Part shown: positions 52,918 to 63,455 of the stretch, piece by piece
How the letters are laid out: each line of letters opens with the position of its first letter
Numbering within the stretch: the first letter of the stretch is position 1
NCBI RefSeq assembly: GCF_003030465.1
Contig: NZ_CP028339.1
Location: 3,108,041-3,172,040, forward strand
Origin: Thauera aromatica K172
GTDB taxonomy: Bacteria; Pseudomonadota; Gammaproteobacteria; Burkholderiales; Rhodocyclaceae
Length of the DNA stretch: 64,000 bases
Reading direction: 5' to 3'
The notes under the pieces: generated by a model
Database searches by the model: none
What the model saw: only the letters and a program-made list of their open reading frames with translations
Told to the model about the DNA's origin: nothing
Made by a program: the position numbers and the translations under genes

Positions 52918-54378
52918 ATGCTGCTCTGGCTTGTCGTCGCCTATCTGATCGTCTCCATCGGCATCGGCCTGTATGCCGCCACCCGGGTGCATAACGCCCG
53001 CGACTACATCACCGCCGGCCGCAACCTGCCGATGGCGATGGTGCTGGCGATGGTGTTCGCGACCTGGTTCGGCGCCGAAACGGTGCTCGGCATCTCCGCC
53101 ACCTTCCTCGAGGAGGGCTTTCGCGGTCTGATCTCCGATCCGCTCGGCGCCTCGGTGTGCCTGGTGCTGTTCGGCCTCGTCTTTGCCCGCCCGCTGTACC
53201 GCCTGAACCTGCTCACCCTGGGCGACTTCTTCCGCATGCGCTACAACCGCAGCACCGAGCTGGTGCTGTCGATCTGCATCGTGCTGTCCTACCTGGGGTG
53301 GGTCGCGGCGCAGGTCACCGCGCTCGGCCTGGTGTTCAACGTGCTGTCGGCCGACGTCGTGTCGATGAACGAAGGCATGCTGATCGGCGCCGGGGTGGTG
53401 CTGATCTACACCCTGTTCGGCGGCATGTGGTCGGTGGCGATGACCACCTTCGTCCAGATGATCATCATCGTGCTCGGCCTGCTCTACGTCACCTTCCTCG
53501 CCGGCGACATGGCCGGCGGCTTCAAGACGGTGATTTCCAAGGCCGCTGCCGAAGGCAAGTTCGACTTCCTGCCCACGCTCGACCTCGTCGACATGATCGC
53601 CTGGATCGCCGCCTTCGCCACCATGGCGCTCGGCTCGATTCCGCAGCAGGACGTGTTCCAGCGCGTCAATTCATCGAAGAACGAGACCGTCGCGGTGTGG
53701 GGCACGGCGCTGGGCGGTGTGAGCTACTTCTTTTTCGCCGCAGTGCCGCTGTTCCTCGCCTACACCGCCAGCATCATCGATCCCGCCATGGTCGAGCGCC
53801 TGATGGCGCAGGACTCGCAGCTGATCCTGCCGACGCTGATCCTGCAGTACATGCCGTTCACCGCCCAGGTGATCTTCTTCGGTGCGCTGCTGTCGGTGAT
53901 CATGAGCACCGCCTCGGGGACCTTGCTCGCCCCCGCGGTGACCTTCTCCGAGAACGTGCTGCGCGGCTTCCTGCCGGGCATGAGCGACCGCCAGTTCCTG
54001 TGGAGTACACGCCTCACCGTCGTGCTCTTCACCGCGCTGGTGACCTTGTACGCCACCGCCACCGAATCGAGCATCCACGAGATGGTCGAGAACGCCTACC
54101 GCGTGACCCTGGCCGGCGCCTTCGTGCCACTCGTCGCCGGCCTGTTCTGGCAGCGCGCAAACAACCTGGGGGCGGCGCTGGCGATCGTGCTCGGCCTGGC
54201 GACCTGGCTGCTGCTGGAGAATTTCGTCGCCGAAGGCGATGTCGAGCCCCAGCTCTACGGCCTCGCCGCCAGCGCCCTCGGGATGCTGATCGGCGGCTAC
54301 CTCGGCGCCCGCCCCCACCATCGCCCGCACATCGGCGGCCACCACGCCGCGGCCGGCACCTATCACCAGCCGCGCTGA
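52918..54378 (+). CDS. Sodium:solute symporter family protein
   Basis: A 486-residue membrane protein of the SSS family with about 13 helices. The N-terminus is LLWLVVAYLIVSIGIGLYAA, followed by FVFATWFGAETVLGISATF-like segments, LTLGDFFRMRYNR, and FGALLSVIMSTASGTLLAPA with the sodium-site serines/threonines. The C-terminus is His-rich (RPHHRPHIGGHH). The gene follows the arginase fusion by 174 nt in the same direction, so amino-acid uptake is conceivable; the substrate cannot be read from the sequence. Confidence 0.85.
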   Translation: MLLWLVVAYLIVSIGIGLYAATRVHNARDYITAGRNLPMAMVLAMVFATWFGAETVLGISATFLEEGFRGLISDPLGASVCLVLFGLVFARPLYRLNLLTLGDFFRMRYNRSTELVLSICIVLSYLGWVAAQVTALGLVFNVLSADVVSMNEGMLIGAGVVLIYTLFGGMWSVAMTTFVQMIIIVLGLLYVTFLAGDMAGGFKTVISKAAAEGKFDFLPTLDLVDMIAWIAAFATMALGSIPQQDVFQRVNSSKNETVAVWGTALGGVSYFFFAAVPLFLAYTASIIDPAMVERLMAQDSQLILPTLILQYMPFTAQVIFFGALLSVIMSTASGTLLAPAVTFSENVLRGFLPGMSDRQFLWSTRLTVVLFTALVTLYATATESSIHEMVENAYRVTLAGAFVPLVAGLFWQRANNLGAALAIVLGLATWLLLENFVAEGDVEPQLYGLAASALGMLIGGYLGARPHHRPHIGGHHAAAGTYHQPR

Positions 54379-54494
54379 ACAGCCGCCCCGCCCCGGGCAG
54401 CGGGACAACCACGGCAGCGTTTGATGGCGATCAACGCGGGGCGGGCGGCGGTGGACTATGGTTGCGGAGTTTCTCTCCCCCGCTCCCGCACACC

Positions 54495-55508
54495 ATGACC
54501 GTCCGTCCCCCGATCGAGCTCGTCTGCCCCGCCGGCAGCCTGCCGGCCCTCAAGGCCGCCATCGACCACGGCGCCGATTGCGTCTATCTCGGCTTCAAGG
54601 ACGCCACCAACGCGCGCAACTTCACCGGTTTGAACTTCGATCCGGCGCAGATGCGCGAAGGCATCGCCTACGCCCACGCCCGCGGCCGCAAAGTGCTGCT
54701 CGCGCTCAATACCTACCCGCAGGCCGGCAACTGGTCGAGCTGGACCGCCGCCATCGACCGTGCCGCAGAATTCGGCCTCGACGCCCTGATCCTCGCCGAT
54801 CCCGGGCTGATGGCCTACGCTGCCAAGACCCACCCGGATCTGCGCCTGCACCTGTCGGTGCAGGGCTCGGCCACCAGCTACGAGGCGATCAACTTCTACC
54901 ACGAGCGCTTCGGCATCCAGCGCGCAGTGCTGCCGCGGGTGCTGTCGATGGCCCAGGTCGAGAACGTCATCGCCCACTCGCCGGTGGAAATCGAAGTGTT
55001 CGGCTTCGGCGGCCTGTGCGTGATGGTCGAAGGCCGCTGCGCGCTGTCGGCCTACGCCACCGGAGAATCGCCCAACTGCAACGGCGCCTGCTCGCCGGGC
55101 AAGCACGTGCGCTGGGAAGACACCCCGCAGGGCATGGAAACGCGCCTCAACGGCATCCTCATCGACCGCTTCGCCGAAGGTGAACGTGCCGGCTACCCGA
55201 CGCTGTGCAAGGGCCGCTTCGAAGTCAACGACGAGACCTACTACGCGCTCGAGGAGCCGACCAGCCTCAACACCCTCGAGCTGCTCCCCGAACTCGCCCG
55301 CATCGGCATCCGCGCGATCAAGATCGAAGGCCGCCAGCGCAGCCCGGCCTACGTCACCCAGGTCACCAAGGTCTGGCGCGCCGCGCTCGACAAGCTGCGC
55401 GCGGCGCCCGAATCGTTCACCGTGCTGCCGGCGTGGATGGCCGAACTGAACAAGGTCTCGGAAGGCCAGGCCCACACCCTGGGCGCCTATTACCGCCCCT
55501 GGAAGTGA
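54495..55508 (+). CDS. ubiU: UbiU, O2-independent ubiquinone hydroxylation protein (U32 family)
   Basis: A 337-residue U32-family protein: ELVCPAGSLPALKAAIDHGA, then NARNFTGLNFDP and the cysteine-containing FGFGGLCVMVEGRCALSAYA with SPNCNGACSPGKH. These cysteines match the four that hold a 4Fe-4S cluster in UbiU. With UbiV it hydroxylates the ubiquinone ring without oxygen. ubiU, ubiV and ubiT follow each other here, which secures the assignment against other U32 proteins. Fits an organism that respires nitrate. Confidence 0.92.
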   Translation: MTVRPPIELVCPAGSLPALKAAIDHGADCVYLGFKDATNARNFTGLNFDPAQMREGIAYAHARGRKVLLALNTYPQAGNWSSWTAAIDRAAEFGLDALILADPGLMAYAAKTHPDLRLHLSVQGSATSYEAINFYHERFGIQRAVLPRVLSMAQVENVIAHSPVEIEVFGFGGLCVMVEGRCALSAYATGESPNCNGACSPGKHVRWEDTPQGMETRLNGILIDRFAEGERAGYPTLCKGRFEVNDETYYALEEPTSLNTLELLPELARIGIRAIKIEGRQRSPAYVTQVTKVWRAALDKLRAAPESFTVLPAWMAELNKVSEGQAHTLGAYYRPWK

Positions 55509-55590
55509 GGCCGCGCCGCACCCCGCGGCGCGGGGCTCCGGCACACGCCGCCCACCTGCCGTACAACCCCGATCGAACGAGACCCCAACG

Positions 55591-56487
55591 ATGAAACTCG
55601 CCCTCGGCCCCCTGCTCTACTACTGGCCGCGCCAGAGCGTGCTCGATTTCTACGCCGGCCTCGCCGACAGCCCGGTCGACAGCGTCTATCTGGGCGAAAC
55701 CGTATGCTCGCGCCGCCATGAGCTGCGCCTCGACGACTGGTTCGAAGTCGGCCACATGCTCGCCGCCGCAGGCAAGGAAGTGGTGATCAGCACCCAGAGC
55801 CTGATCGAATCCGAATCCGACCTCAAGGCGCTGCGCCGCATCGTGCGCCAGACCGATTTCCGCGTCGAAGCCAACGACATGGGCTCGGTACGCCTGCTCG
55901 CCGAAGCCGGGGTGGCAAACTGGATCGCCGGCCCGACCCTGAACGTCTTCAACCCGCACACCCTGCAGCTCCTGGCCGACACCGGCGCCACCCGCTGGGC
56001 GGTGGCCCCCGAGCTCTCCGCCACCACCCTCGCCGAGCTGCGCGCCGGCCTCGCCGCGCCGATCGAGACCGAAATCTTCGCCTACGGCCGCCTGCCGCTG
56101 GCGCACTCGGCGCGCTGCTTCACCGCCCGCCATTTCAACCTGCAGAAGGACACCTGCGAGTTCCGCTGCCTGTCGATCCTGGACGGTATCACCCTGCGCA
56201 CCCGCGAAGGCGAGCCTTTCCTGACCCTGAACGGCGTCCAGACACAGTCGGCGCGGGTGCACAACCTGCTCGGCGACCTGGCCGCGGTACGCGAGCACGG
56301 CGAAGTGCTGCGCATCAGCCCGCAGGGTGCCGACACCGCCCAGGTGGTCGCGCTCTTTCGCGCCGCGCTCGACGGCGCCACGACCCCAGCCGAGGCCCTC
56401 GCCGCCAGCCGCGCGTGGATGGTCGCCGAGCCCTGCAATGGTTTCTGGCACGGCCGCGCCGGCGTCGAGCAGTACGTGGCGGCGTAA
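55591..56487 (+). CDS. ubiV: UbiV, O2-independent ubiquinone hydroxylation protein (U32 family)
   Basis: A 298-residue U32-family partner of UbiU. It starts KLALGPLLYYWPRQSVLDFY; cysteines in GETVCSRRHEL, HSARCFTARHFNLQKDTCEF and CLSI are in place for the UbiV iron-sulfur cluster. The family-typical glycine-Tyr-Gly (FAYGRLPLAHSARC) is present. It lies 82 nt after ubiU and 63 nt before ubiT. Confidence 0.92.
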   Translation: MKLALGPLLYYWPRQSVLDFYAGLADSPVDSVYLGETVCSRRHELRLDDWFEVGHMLAAAGKEVVISTQSLIESESDLKALRRIVRQTDFRVEANDMGSVRLLAEAGVANWIAGPTLNVFNPHTLQLLADTGATRWAVAPELSATTLAELRAGLAAPIETEIFAYGRLPLAHSARCFTARHFNLQKDTCEFRCLSILDGITLRTREGEPFLTLNGVQTQSARVHNLLGDLAAVREHGEVLRISPQGADTAQVVALFRAALDGATTPAEALAASRAWMVAEPCNGFWHGRAGVEQYVAA

Positions 56488-56550
56488 GCGCCGACGCCCC
56501 GGCCTGCCCCCGATCGATTCATCCACGCTTCAAGTCCATCCCGCCGGAGA

Positions 56551-57090
56551 ATGACGATGCCCGCGCTCCCCGCCCTGCCCCACCCGTCGATGCTGTCCGC
56601 ACTGCTCCCCGGCAGCCTGCGCCGGCGCATCGGCGCGCGCCTCAACGACTTCCGCGTGCCGAGCTTCACCGTGCCGGCGCCGATCGCCCGGATCGTCGCC
56701 CGCCTGCCGCAGCAACCGCCCACCCACGCCCTAACCCTGGCGCTGAACCTCGCCCTCGGCCGCATCCTGCCGCGCGACACGCTCGAGCCGCTGACCGGCC
56801 GCCATCTGCAGCTGCGCGTGCTCGATGCCGGCCTGCGGCTCGATTTCACCCTCACCGCCGACGGCTTCCGCCGTGCCGCCGCGAGCGCCAAACCCGACCT
56901 GATCCTCTCCGCCACGACCCGCGACTTCCTCGCCCTGGCGTTGCGCGAAGAAGACCCCGACACCCTGTTCTTCAGCCGCCGCCTGCGCATGGAGGGCGAC
57001 ACCGAGCTCGGTCTGCTGGTCAAGAACACACTCGACGCGGTGGACTGGGACGCGCTGAAGGCAAAGCTGATCGGCCGCCGCACCGGCTGA
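56551..57090 (+). CDS. ubiT: UbiT, SCP2-domain lipid-binding protein of anaerobic ubiquinone synthesis
   Basis: A 179-residue protein. The N-terminal region resembles the UbiT/YhbT family, followed by an SCP2 domain (LTLALNLALGRILPRDTLEP to the RMEGDTELGLLVKNTLDAVD segment). It binds prenylated quinone precursors, replacing UbiJ when oxygen is absent. Third gene of the ubiUVT cluster; a second ATG two codons later is also possible. Confidence 0.88.
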   Translation: MTMPALPALPHPSMLSALLPGSLRRRIGARLNDFRVPSFTVPAPIARIVARLPQQPPTHALTLALNLALGRILPRDTLEPLTGRHLQLRVLDAGLRLDFTLTADGFRRAAASAKPDLILSATTRDFLALALREEDPDTLFFSRRLRMEGDTELGLLVKNTLDAVDWDALKAKLIGRRTG

Positions 57091-57242
57091 GCGCACCACG
57101 CGGGCGGCTGCGCGCCGCGCTTCCGGGCGGAGTGCAGCCGCATGCTCCAGCCGGAAGCGCGCGCTCACACCCCGCGGCGCCTGCGGTAAGCTTGCCGCCC
57201 CCCTTACCGGGCGCCGTCCGCGCGCCGCACGCCAGCCACCCC

Positions 57243-58244
57243 ATGCCCCTCGCACCGCCCCCCGCAACCTCCGCGCCTGCCGCCCCGGTATCGGAGTTCG
57301 ACCTCATCCGGCGCCACTTCGACCGCGCCGCGCACCACACCGACCTCGCCATCGGCGACGATGCGGCGCTCTTCCGCGCCCGCCCCGGCATGCAGCTCGC
57401 CGTGTCCACCGACATGCTGGTCGCCGGCACCCACTTCCTGCCCGACACCGATCCCGAGGATCTGGGCTGGAAGACGCTCGCCGTCAATCTCTCCGATCTC
57501 GCCGCGATGGGCGCGGAGCCGCGCTGGGCCCTGCTCGCCGCCGCCCTGCCGGCAGCCGACGAAACCTGGATCGCCGCCTTCGCACGCGGCCTGTTCGCCT
57601 GCGCCGAAGCCTTTGCAGTCGACCTGGCCGGCGGCGACACCACCCGCGGCCCGCTGACGTTATCTGTCACCATCATCGGCGAGGTCCCGCTCGGAGAGGC
57701 CATCACCCGTGCCGGCGCCCGCCCCGGGGACGAGCTGTGGATCTCCGGCCAGCCCGGCCGCGCCGCGCTCGGGCTGGCGGCGCTGCGCGGCGACATCGCG
57801 CTCGATCCGGCTGCACGCGCGGAGTGCATCGCCGCCTTGCAGCGCCCGCAGCCGCGCATCGCGCTCGGCCTCGCCCTGCGTGGGCTGGCGAGCGCGATGC
57901 TCGACGTCTCCGACGGACTGCTCGGCGACCTCGGCCACATCCTCGAACGCTCCGCCAGCGGTGCCGTGATCGACGTCGCCGCCCTGCCGCTGGACGCACT
58001 GCGCCGCACCGGAGCCAGCGACGACCGCTGCCGCCGCAGCCTGCTGTCGGGCGGCGACGACTACGAGTTGTTATTCACCGCCCCTGCCGCCGCCCGCTCC
58101 CGGATCGAAGACCTCAGCCGCCGTCTCGCCCTGCCGCTGCACCGCATCGGCACCCTGACCGCGACCGCGGGCGAGCTGCAGCTGCGCGAAGCGGACGGCA
58201 CACTGGCCGCGGCGGCGCACACCGGCTACGATCACTTCCGCTGA
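57243..58244 (+). CDS. thiL: Thiamine-monophosphate kinase
   Basis: A 333-residue ThiL with SEFDLIRRHFDRA, the acidic IGDDAALF, STDMLVAGTHF, NLSDLAAMGAEPRWALL and DLAGGDTTRGP loops that bind ATP and magnesium, and a late SGGDDYELLFT. It phosphorylates thiamine monophosphate to the diphosphate cofactor. It lies near pgpA (58519), as in many proteobacteria, but here a small inserted element separates them. Confidence 0.93.
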   Translation: MPLAPPPATSAPAAPVSEFDLIRRHFDRAAHHTDLAIGDDAALFRARPGMQLAVSTDMLVAGTHFLPDTDPEDLGWKTLAVNLSDLAAMGAEPRWALLAAALPAADETWIAAFARGLFACAEAFAVDLAGGDTTRGPLTLSVTIIGEVPLGEAITRAGARPGDELWISGQPGRAALGLAALRGDIALDPAARAECIAALQRPQPRIALGLALRGLASAMLDVSDGLLGDLGHILERSASGAVIDVAALPLDALRRTGASDDRCRRSLLSGGDDYELLFTAPAAARSRIEDLSRRLALPLHRIGTLTATAGELQLREADGTLAAAAHTGYDHFR

Positions 58245-58252
58245 GCCGGGTG

Positions 58253-58410
58253 CTAGCAGGCTGTTGAAAAACAAATCCGTTCACCACCCAAAGCAGGGTT
58301 TCGAGCTTTTTTGGCCACTTTAAGAGGGCGTTGAGGGTGAAAACATGGAGAAATACAGCTCCTGACCCCACTTTTTGTAGAACTCCAAACCTTTTTCAAC
58401 ACCCTGCTAG
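58253..58410. mobile_element. MITE-like element with 19-bp terminal inverted repeats
   Basis: CTAGCAGGCTGTTGAAAAA (58253-58271) and the inverse of CTAGCAGGGTGTTGAAAAA (58392-58410) match at 18 of 19 positions and bound a 158-bp non-coding insert, richer in A and T than its surroundings. CTAG at each outer edge may be target duplication. GCAGGGTGTTGAAAA-type ends occur in some insertion sequences, so this is probably a non-autonomous derivative. It has landed in the thiL-pgpA gap. Confidence 0.65.
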
Positions 58411-58518
58411 GCACGAACGAGGGCGGCCCCTCGGTTTTCGGTCGCGCCCCATCCGGCGTGTACCGACGCTGGTCTCCGCCGCCGTTTTCCAACCCGCCCC
58501 GACCGCCCCCGATCCGCC

Positions 58519-59001
58519 ATGCGCCCGACTCCCCGCCTACTGATGAGCCATCCCGCCCACTTCATTTCCCTCGGCTTCGGTGCCGGGCTGTCCCCCTGGG
58601 CACCGGGCACGGCAGGTACGCTGCTGGCGTGGGCGCTGTATCCGGTGATCCGCACACCGCTCTCGGAGTTCGTTTTTCTCGCCCTCCTCGCCAGCCTGTT
58701 CGTCACCGGCATTCTCGCCGCCGAGCGCACCGGGCACGCGCTGGGCGTTCCCGACCATGGCGGCATCGTCTGGGACGAGATGGTCGCCACCTGGCTGGTG
58801 CTGTTGTTTACGCCGCAGACCTTGCTCTGGCAGGCCACCGCGGTCGCGCTGTTCCGCTTCTTCGACATCGTCAAGCCGCCGCCGGTGCGCTGGGCAGATC
58901 GCGCGTTCAAGGGCGGCTTCGGCGTGATGCTCGACGACCTGTTCGCCGCCGGCTATACCCTGCTGGTGCTGGCCGTCCTCGTTGCCCTCATCGGCGCCTG
59001 A
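58519..59001 (+). CDS. pgpA: Phosphatidylglycerophosphatase A
   Basis: A 160-residue membrane protein with LGFGAGLSPWAPGTAGTL near the N-terminus, DHGGIVWDEMVATWLVLL with the acidic catalytic residues, FRFFDIVKPPPVRWAD and LDDLFAAGY. It dephosphorylates phosphatidylglycerol phosphate. ATG 58519 is used; ATG 58543 is equally plausible since neither has a clear ribosome site. Confidence 0.92.
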   Translation: MRPTPRLLMSHPAHFISLGFGAGLSPWAPGTAGTLLAWALYPVIRTPLSEFVFLALLASLFVTGILAAERTGHALGVPDHGGIVWDEMVATWLVLLFTPQTLLWQATAVALFRFFDIVKPPPVRWADRAFKGGFGVMLDDLFAAGYTLLVLAVLVALIGA

Positions 59002-59053
59002 ACACCGCTCGGCCCCGTCGCCGCGCGGAAACCGGAATGGAGCTTGGCCTGCG

Positions 59054-59542
59054 ATGACCGACCCCGAACTCGACGCCCTCGCCCACCGCCTGGGTGACAC
59101 GCTCACCGCCCGCGGCTGGTGCCTCGCCACCGCCGAATCCTGCACCGGAGGCTGGATCGCCACCGCAGTGACCGCGATCGGCGGCAGCTCCGCCTGGTTC
59201 GACCGCGGCTTCGTCACCTACTCGAACGAAGCGAAAACCGACATGCTCGGCGTCGCGCCGCACACGCTCGCCACGCACGGTGCGGTCAGCGAAGCCACCG
59301 TGCGCGAAATGGCCGCAGGCGCGCTCGCACGCAGCCGGGCCGAACTCAGCGTCGCCGTGTCGGGCATCGCCGGCCCCACCGGCGGCACTGCCGCCAAGCC
59401 GGTAGGCATGGTCTGCCTGGCCTGGGCGATCAAAGGCCGCCCCCTCCGGAGCGAAACCCTGCACTTCACCGGCGACCGCCAGTCCATCCGCCGCCAGACC
59501 GTCCTCCGCGCCCTGCACGTCCTCGTCGAACTCGCCGCCTGA
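59054..59542 (+). CDS. pncC: Nicotinamide-nucleotide amidase (CinA C-terminal type)
   Basis: A 162-residue Pnc[21 protein letters not shown], then [19 protein letters not shown], and [20 protein letters not shown], the complete CinA-C signature. It deamidates NMN in NAD recycling. The N-terminal CinA domain is absent, as in E. coli PncC (YgaD). It precedes recA, as in many proteobacteria. Confidence 0.93.
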   Translation: MTDPELDALAHRLGDTLTARGWCLATAESCTGGWIATAVTAIGGSSAWFDRGFVTYSNEAKTDMLGVAPHTLATHGAVSEATVREMAAGALARSRAELSVAVSGIAGPTGGTAAKPVGMVCLAWAIKGRPLRSETLHFTGDRQSIRRQTVLRALHVLVELAA

Positions 59543-59686
59543 ACGCATCCGGGCCCGGCTGCCGCAGCGGCACGGAGCCCCACTCAAACCCAATGGCATA
59601 TACTGGACACCCCCCGGGACACGCCTGCGCACCGCTTTGCCGGAGGCGGCTCCGGGCAGCAGGGGGGCAGCCGGCCGCGGCTCCAT

Positions 59687-59715
59687 TTGCTGTATTTACA
59701 TACAGTCAATACACT
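59687..59715 (+). promoter_or_regulatory. recA promoter with overlapping LexA (SOS) box
   Basis: TTGCTG (59687-59692) and TACACT (59710-59715) are 17 nt apart. The SOS box CTGTATTTACATACAG (59690-59705; CTGT-N8-ACAG) covers the -35 end and spacer, so bound LexA would block polymerase. recA starts about 75 nt downstream. Confidence 0.85.
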
Positions 59716-59790
59716 GTCGCCAGCAGCCTGCCCCACCGCACGCCTGCAACCTTTGTGCCATAATCCGCCAACCACACAGGAACGACTTCC

Positions 59791-60825
<1,035 letters not shown>

Positions 60826-60841
60826 CCGCGCCGGGAACGCG

Positions 60842-61291
60842 ATGGCCGAGCCGAGCCTGCGTGAGCGCGCGCTTCGCCATCTGGCCCGGCGCGACCACTC
60901 GCGCGCCGAACTGGCGCAGAAGCTCGCCGCCTACGGCAGCGACGACGAGATCGAGGCCGTCATCGCCCGCATGGGCGAGCTCGGCCTGCAGTCCGACAGC
61001 CGCTATGCCGAAGCCTTCGTGCGCGGCAAGGCGAGCCGTTTCGGCAATGCCCGCCTGCGCCAGGAGCTGAGCCGGCGCGGCATCGCCCGCGAGCTGATCG
61101 ACGCCGCCCTCGCAAGCGAATGTCCGGCGGCGGACATCGAGCGCGCGCGCGCCGTGCTCCACGCCCGCTTCGCCGCCGCGCCCGCGGATCCCCGCGCCTG
61201 GGCGCGCCAGGCGCGCTTCCTGCAAGCCCGCGGGTTTGCGCCCGAGCTGATCCGCAAACTGCTGAAAGAGCCCCACGATGAGTCTGCTTAA
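60842..61291 (+). CDS. recX: Regulatory protein RecX
   Basis: A 149-residue helical RecX with [40 protein letters not shown], and [20 protein letters not shown] repeats. It limits RecA filament growth. It starts 17 nt after recA and overlaps lptB by 14 nt. Confidence 0.92.
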   Translation: MAEPSLRERALRHLARRDHSRAELAQKLAAYGSDDEIEAVIARMGELGLQSDSRYAEAFVRGKASRFGNARLRQELSRRGIARELIDAALASECPAADIERARAVLHARFAAAPADPRAWARQARFLQARGFAPELIRKLLKEPHDESA

Positions 61292-62003
61292 GGTCACCGG
61301 CCTGCAAAAGCGCTACAAGGCGCGCACCGTCGTCCATGACGTCGGCTTCGAAGTCGGGGCCGGCGAAGTCGTCGGTCTGCTCGGCCCCAACGGTGCCGGC
61401 AAGACTACCTGCTTCTACATGATCGTCGGCCTGGTGCGCGCCGACGGCGGCCAGATCGAACTGGACAACGCCGATCTCACCCATCTGCCGATCCATGCCC
61501 GCGCCCGCCTCGGCCTGTCCTACCTGCCGCAGGAAATGAGCGTGTTCCGCAAGCTCAGCGTAGCCGACAACATCCGCGCCGTACTCGAACTCCAGGGCGA
61601 ACGCGACAGCCGCCAGATCGACGCCCGCCTCGACGAACTGCTGCACGAGCTGGGAATCAGCCACCTGCGCAACAACACCGCGATCTCGCTGTCCGGTGGC
61701 GAGCGCCGGCGCTGCGAGATCGCCCGCGCGCTGGCCACCGACCCGCGCCTGATCCTGCTCGACGAGCCTTTCGCCGGGGTCGACCCGATCGCCGTCATCG
61801 ACATCCAGAAAATCATCCGCTTCCTCAAGGAACGCGGCATCGGGGTGCTGATCACCGATCACAACGTGCGCGAGACGCTCGGCATCTGCGACCACGCCTA
61901 CATCATCAGCGAAGGCCGGGTCCTCGCCCGCGGCCGGCCTTCGGACATCATCGACAACGAACGGGTGCGCCAGGTCTACCTCGGCGAGCATTTCCGCCTG
62001 TGA
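61278..62003 (+). CDS. lptB: LPS export ABC transporter ATPase LptB
   Basis: A 241-residue ATPase: Walker [20 protein letters not shown]-loop [13 protein letters not shown], signature [15 protein letters not shown], Walker [14 protein letters not shown] and the H-loop in [11 protein letters not shown]. It powers LPS extraction from the inner membrane with LptFG. It stands immediately upstream of rpoN, the normal proteobacterial order. It starts inside the recX reading frame. Confidence 0.95.
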   Translation: MSLLKVTGLQKRYKARTVVHDVGFEVGAGEVVGLLGPNGAGKTTCFYMIVGLVRADGGQIELDNADLTHLPIHARARLGLSYLPQEMSVFRKLSVADNIRAVLELQGERDSRQIDARLDELLHELGISHLRNNTAISLSGGERRRCEIARALATDPRLILLDEPFAGVDPIAVIDIQKIIRFLKERGIGVLITDHNVRETLGICDHAYIISEGRVLARGRPSDIIDNERVRQVYLGEHFRL

Positions 62004-62019
62004 CCGCGCCTTCCCGCCG

Positions 62020-63438
62020 ATGAAAACCAGCCTCCAGCTCAAGCTCTCCCAACACCTCACGCTGACCCCACAGCTGCAGCAGTCGATCAAGCTGTTGCAG
62101 CTGTCGACGATCGAGCTGAACCAGGAAATCGAGCGCTTCCTGCTCGAGAACCCGATGCTCGAACGCGAGGACGACGAAGGCGGAGATGCTCCCCCGCCCC
62201 CGCCCGGAGCCGAGCGCGACGCTCCGCCCGCCGAGGGCGAGGCCGACGCACGCACGCACGACGGCGCCGAGGACGAAGGCATCGACTGGTCGAACGTCGG
62301 CCAGGGCGCCGGCAGCCGCAGCGAAGACGACGATTCCGACTACCAGGATCTCCAGGCCGCCGATATCTCGCTGCGCGAGCACCTCGACCAGCAGATCGCC
62401 CTGTCCCCGCTGTCGGACCGCGACCGGGCACTGGCGCGGCTGATCATCGAGGCTCTGGACGACGACGGCTACCTGCACCCGCCGCTGGAAGAACTCCTCG
62501 AACTGCTCGCCCCCGAGTCCGGCGTCACGCTCGACGATCTGGCGATCGCGCTGCATCACGTCCAGCACCTCGATCCGGCCGGCATCGCCGCGCGCACGCC
62601 GCAGGAATGCTTGTCGCTGCAGCTGCGCGCCCTGCCCGAGGACGGCACCCGGGCACTGGCGCTGGAGATCGTCGACAAGCACCTCGCACTGCTCGCCGAA
62701 CGCAACTTCGCCCGGCTGAAGAAGCTCACCGGCTGCGACGACGACGGCCTGCGTGCCGCCCAGGCCCTGATCTGCAGTCTCGACCCGCATCCGGGCACAC
62801 GCTACGGCCTGCACGAGACCCGCTACGTGCTGCCCGACGTCGTCGTGCGCAAGGTCCGCGGCCACTGGACGGTGCGCCTCAACCAGGAGGCCATGCCGCG
62901 CCTGCGCATCAACCGCCTGTACGCCAGCCTGCTGCAGCAGAACCGCGGCCAGGGCGGCGGGCTGGGCGCCCAGCTGCAGGAGGCGCGCTGGCTGATCAAG
63001 AACGTACAGCAGCGTTTCGACACCATCCTGCGCGTTTCCCAGGCCATCGTTGACCAGCAGCGGCAGTTCTTCGATCATGGAGACGTGGCGATGCGGCCAC
63101 TCACTCTCCGGGAGATCGCGGACCAGCTCGAGCTGCACGAATCCACCGTATCGCGCGTCACCACGCAGAAATTCATGGCCACGCCGCGCGGCGTATTCGA
63201 ACTCAAGTATTTCTTCGGCAGCCACGTCGCCACCGACACCGGTGGAGCGGCATCATCAACGGCGATTCGTGCGCTGATTCGCCAGCTGGTCGATGCCGAA
63301 GACAGCAAGAAACCGCTATCCGACGCCAGGATTGCAGAAGTTTTAGGCCAGCAGGGTATCGTGGTCGCACGGCGGACGATCGCCAAGTACCGCGAATCGC
63401 TGAACATCCCGCCGGTCAGTCTGCGCAAGTCCATCTGA
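62020..63438 (+). CDS. rpoN: RNA polymerase sigma54 factor
   Basis: A 472-residue sigma54. Region I is Gln-rich (LKLSQHLTLTPQLQQSIKLL), region II is acidic (about residues 50-110), and region III contains the core-binding and HTH segments (LREIADQLELHESTVSRVTT). The RpoN box ARRTIAKYRES is near residues 450-460. It recognises -24/-12 promoters such as the one at 479-494, and needs an activator of the XylR/DmpR type. Confidence 0.97.
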   Translation: MKTSLQLKLSQHLTLTPQLQQSIKLLQLSTIELNQEIERFLLENPMLEREDDEGGDAPPPPPGAERDAPPAEGEADARTHDGAEDEGIDWSNVGQGAGSRSEDDDSDYQDLQAADISLREHLDQQIALSPLSDRDRALARLIIEALDDDGYLHPPLEELLELLAPESGVTLDDLAIALHHVQHLDPAGIAARTPQECLSLQLRALPEDGTRALALEIVDKHLALLAERNFARLKKLTGCDDDGLRAAQALICSLDPHPGTRYGLHETRYVLPDVVVRKVRGHWTVRLNQEAMPRLRINRLYASLLQQNRGQGGGLGAQLQEARWLIKNVQQRFDTILRVSQAIVDQQRQFFDHGDVAMRPLTLREIADQLELHESTVSRVTTQKFMATPRGVFELKYFFGSHVATDTGGAASSTAIRALIRQLVDAEDSKKPLSDARIAEVLGQQGIVVARRTIAKYRESLNIPPVSLRKSI

Positions 63439-63455
63439 CATCAACAGGAGCTAGC

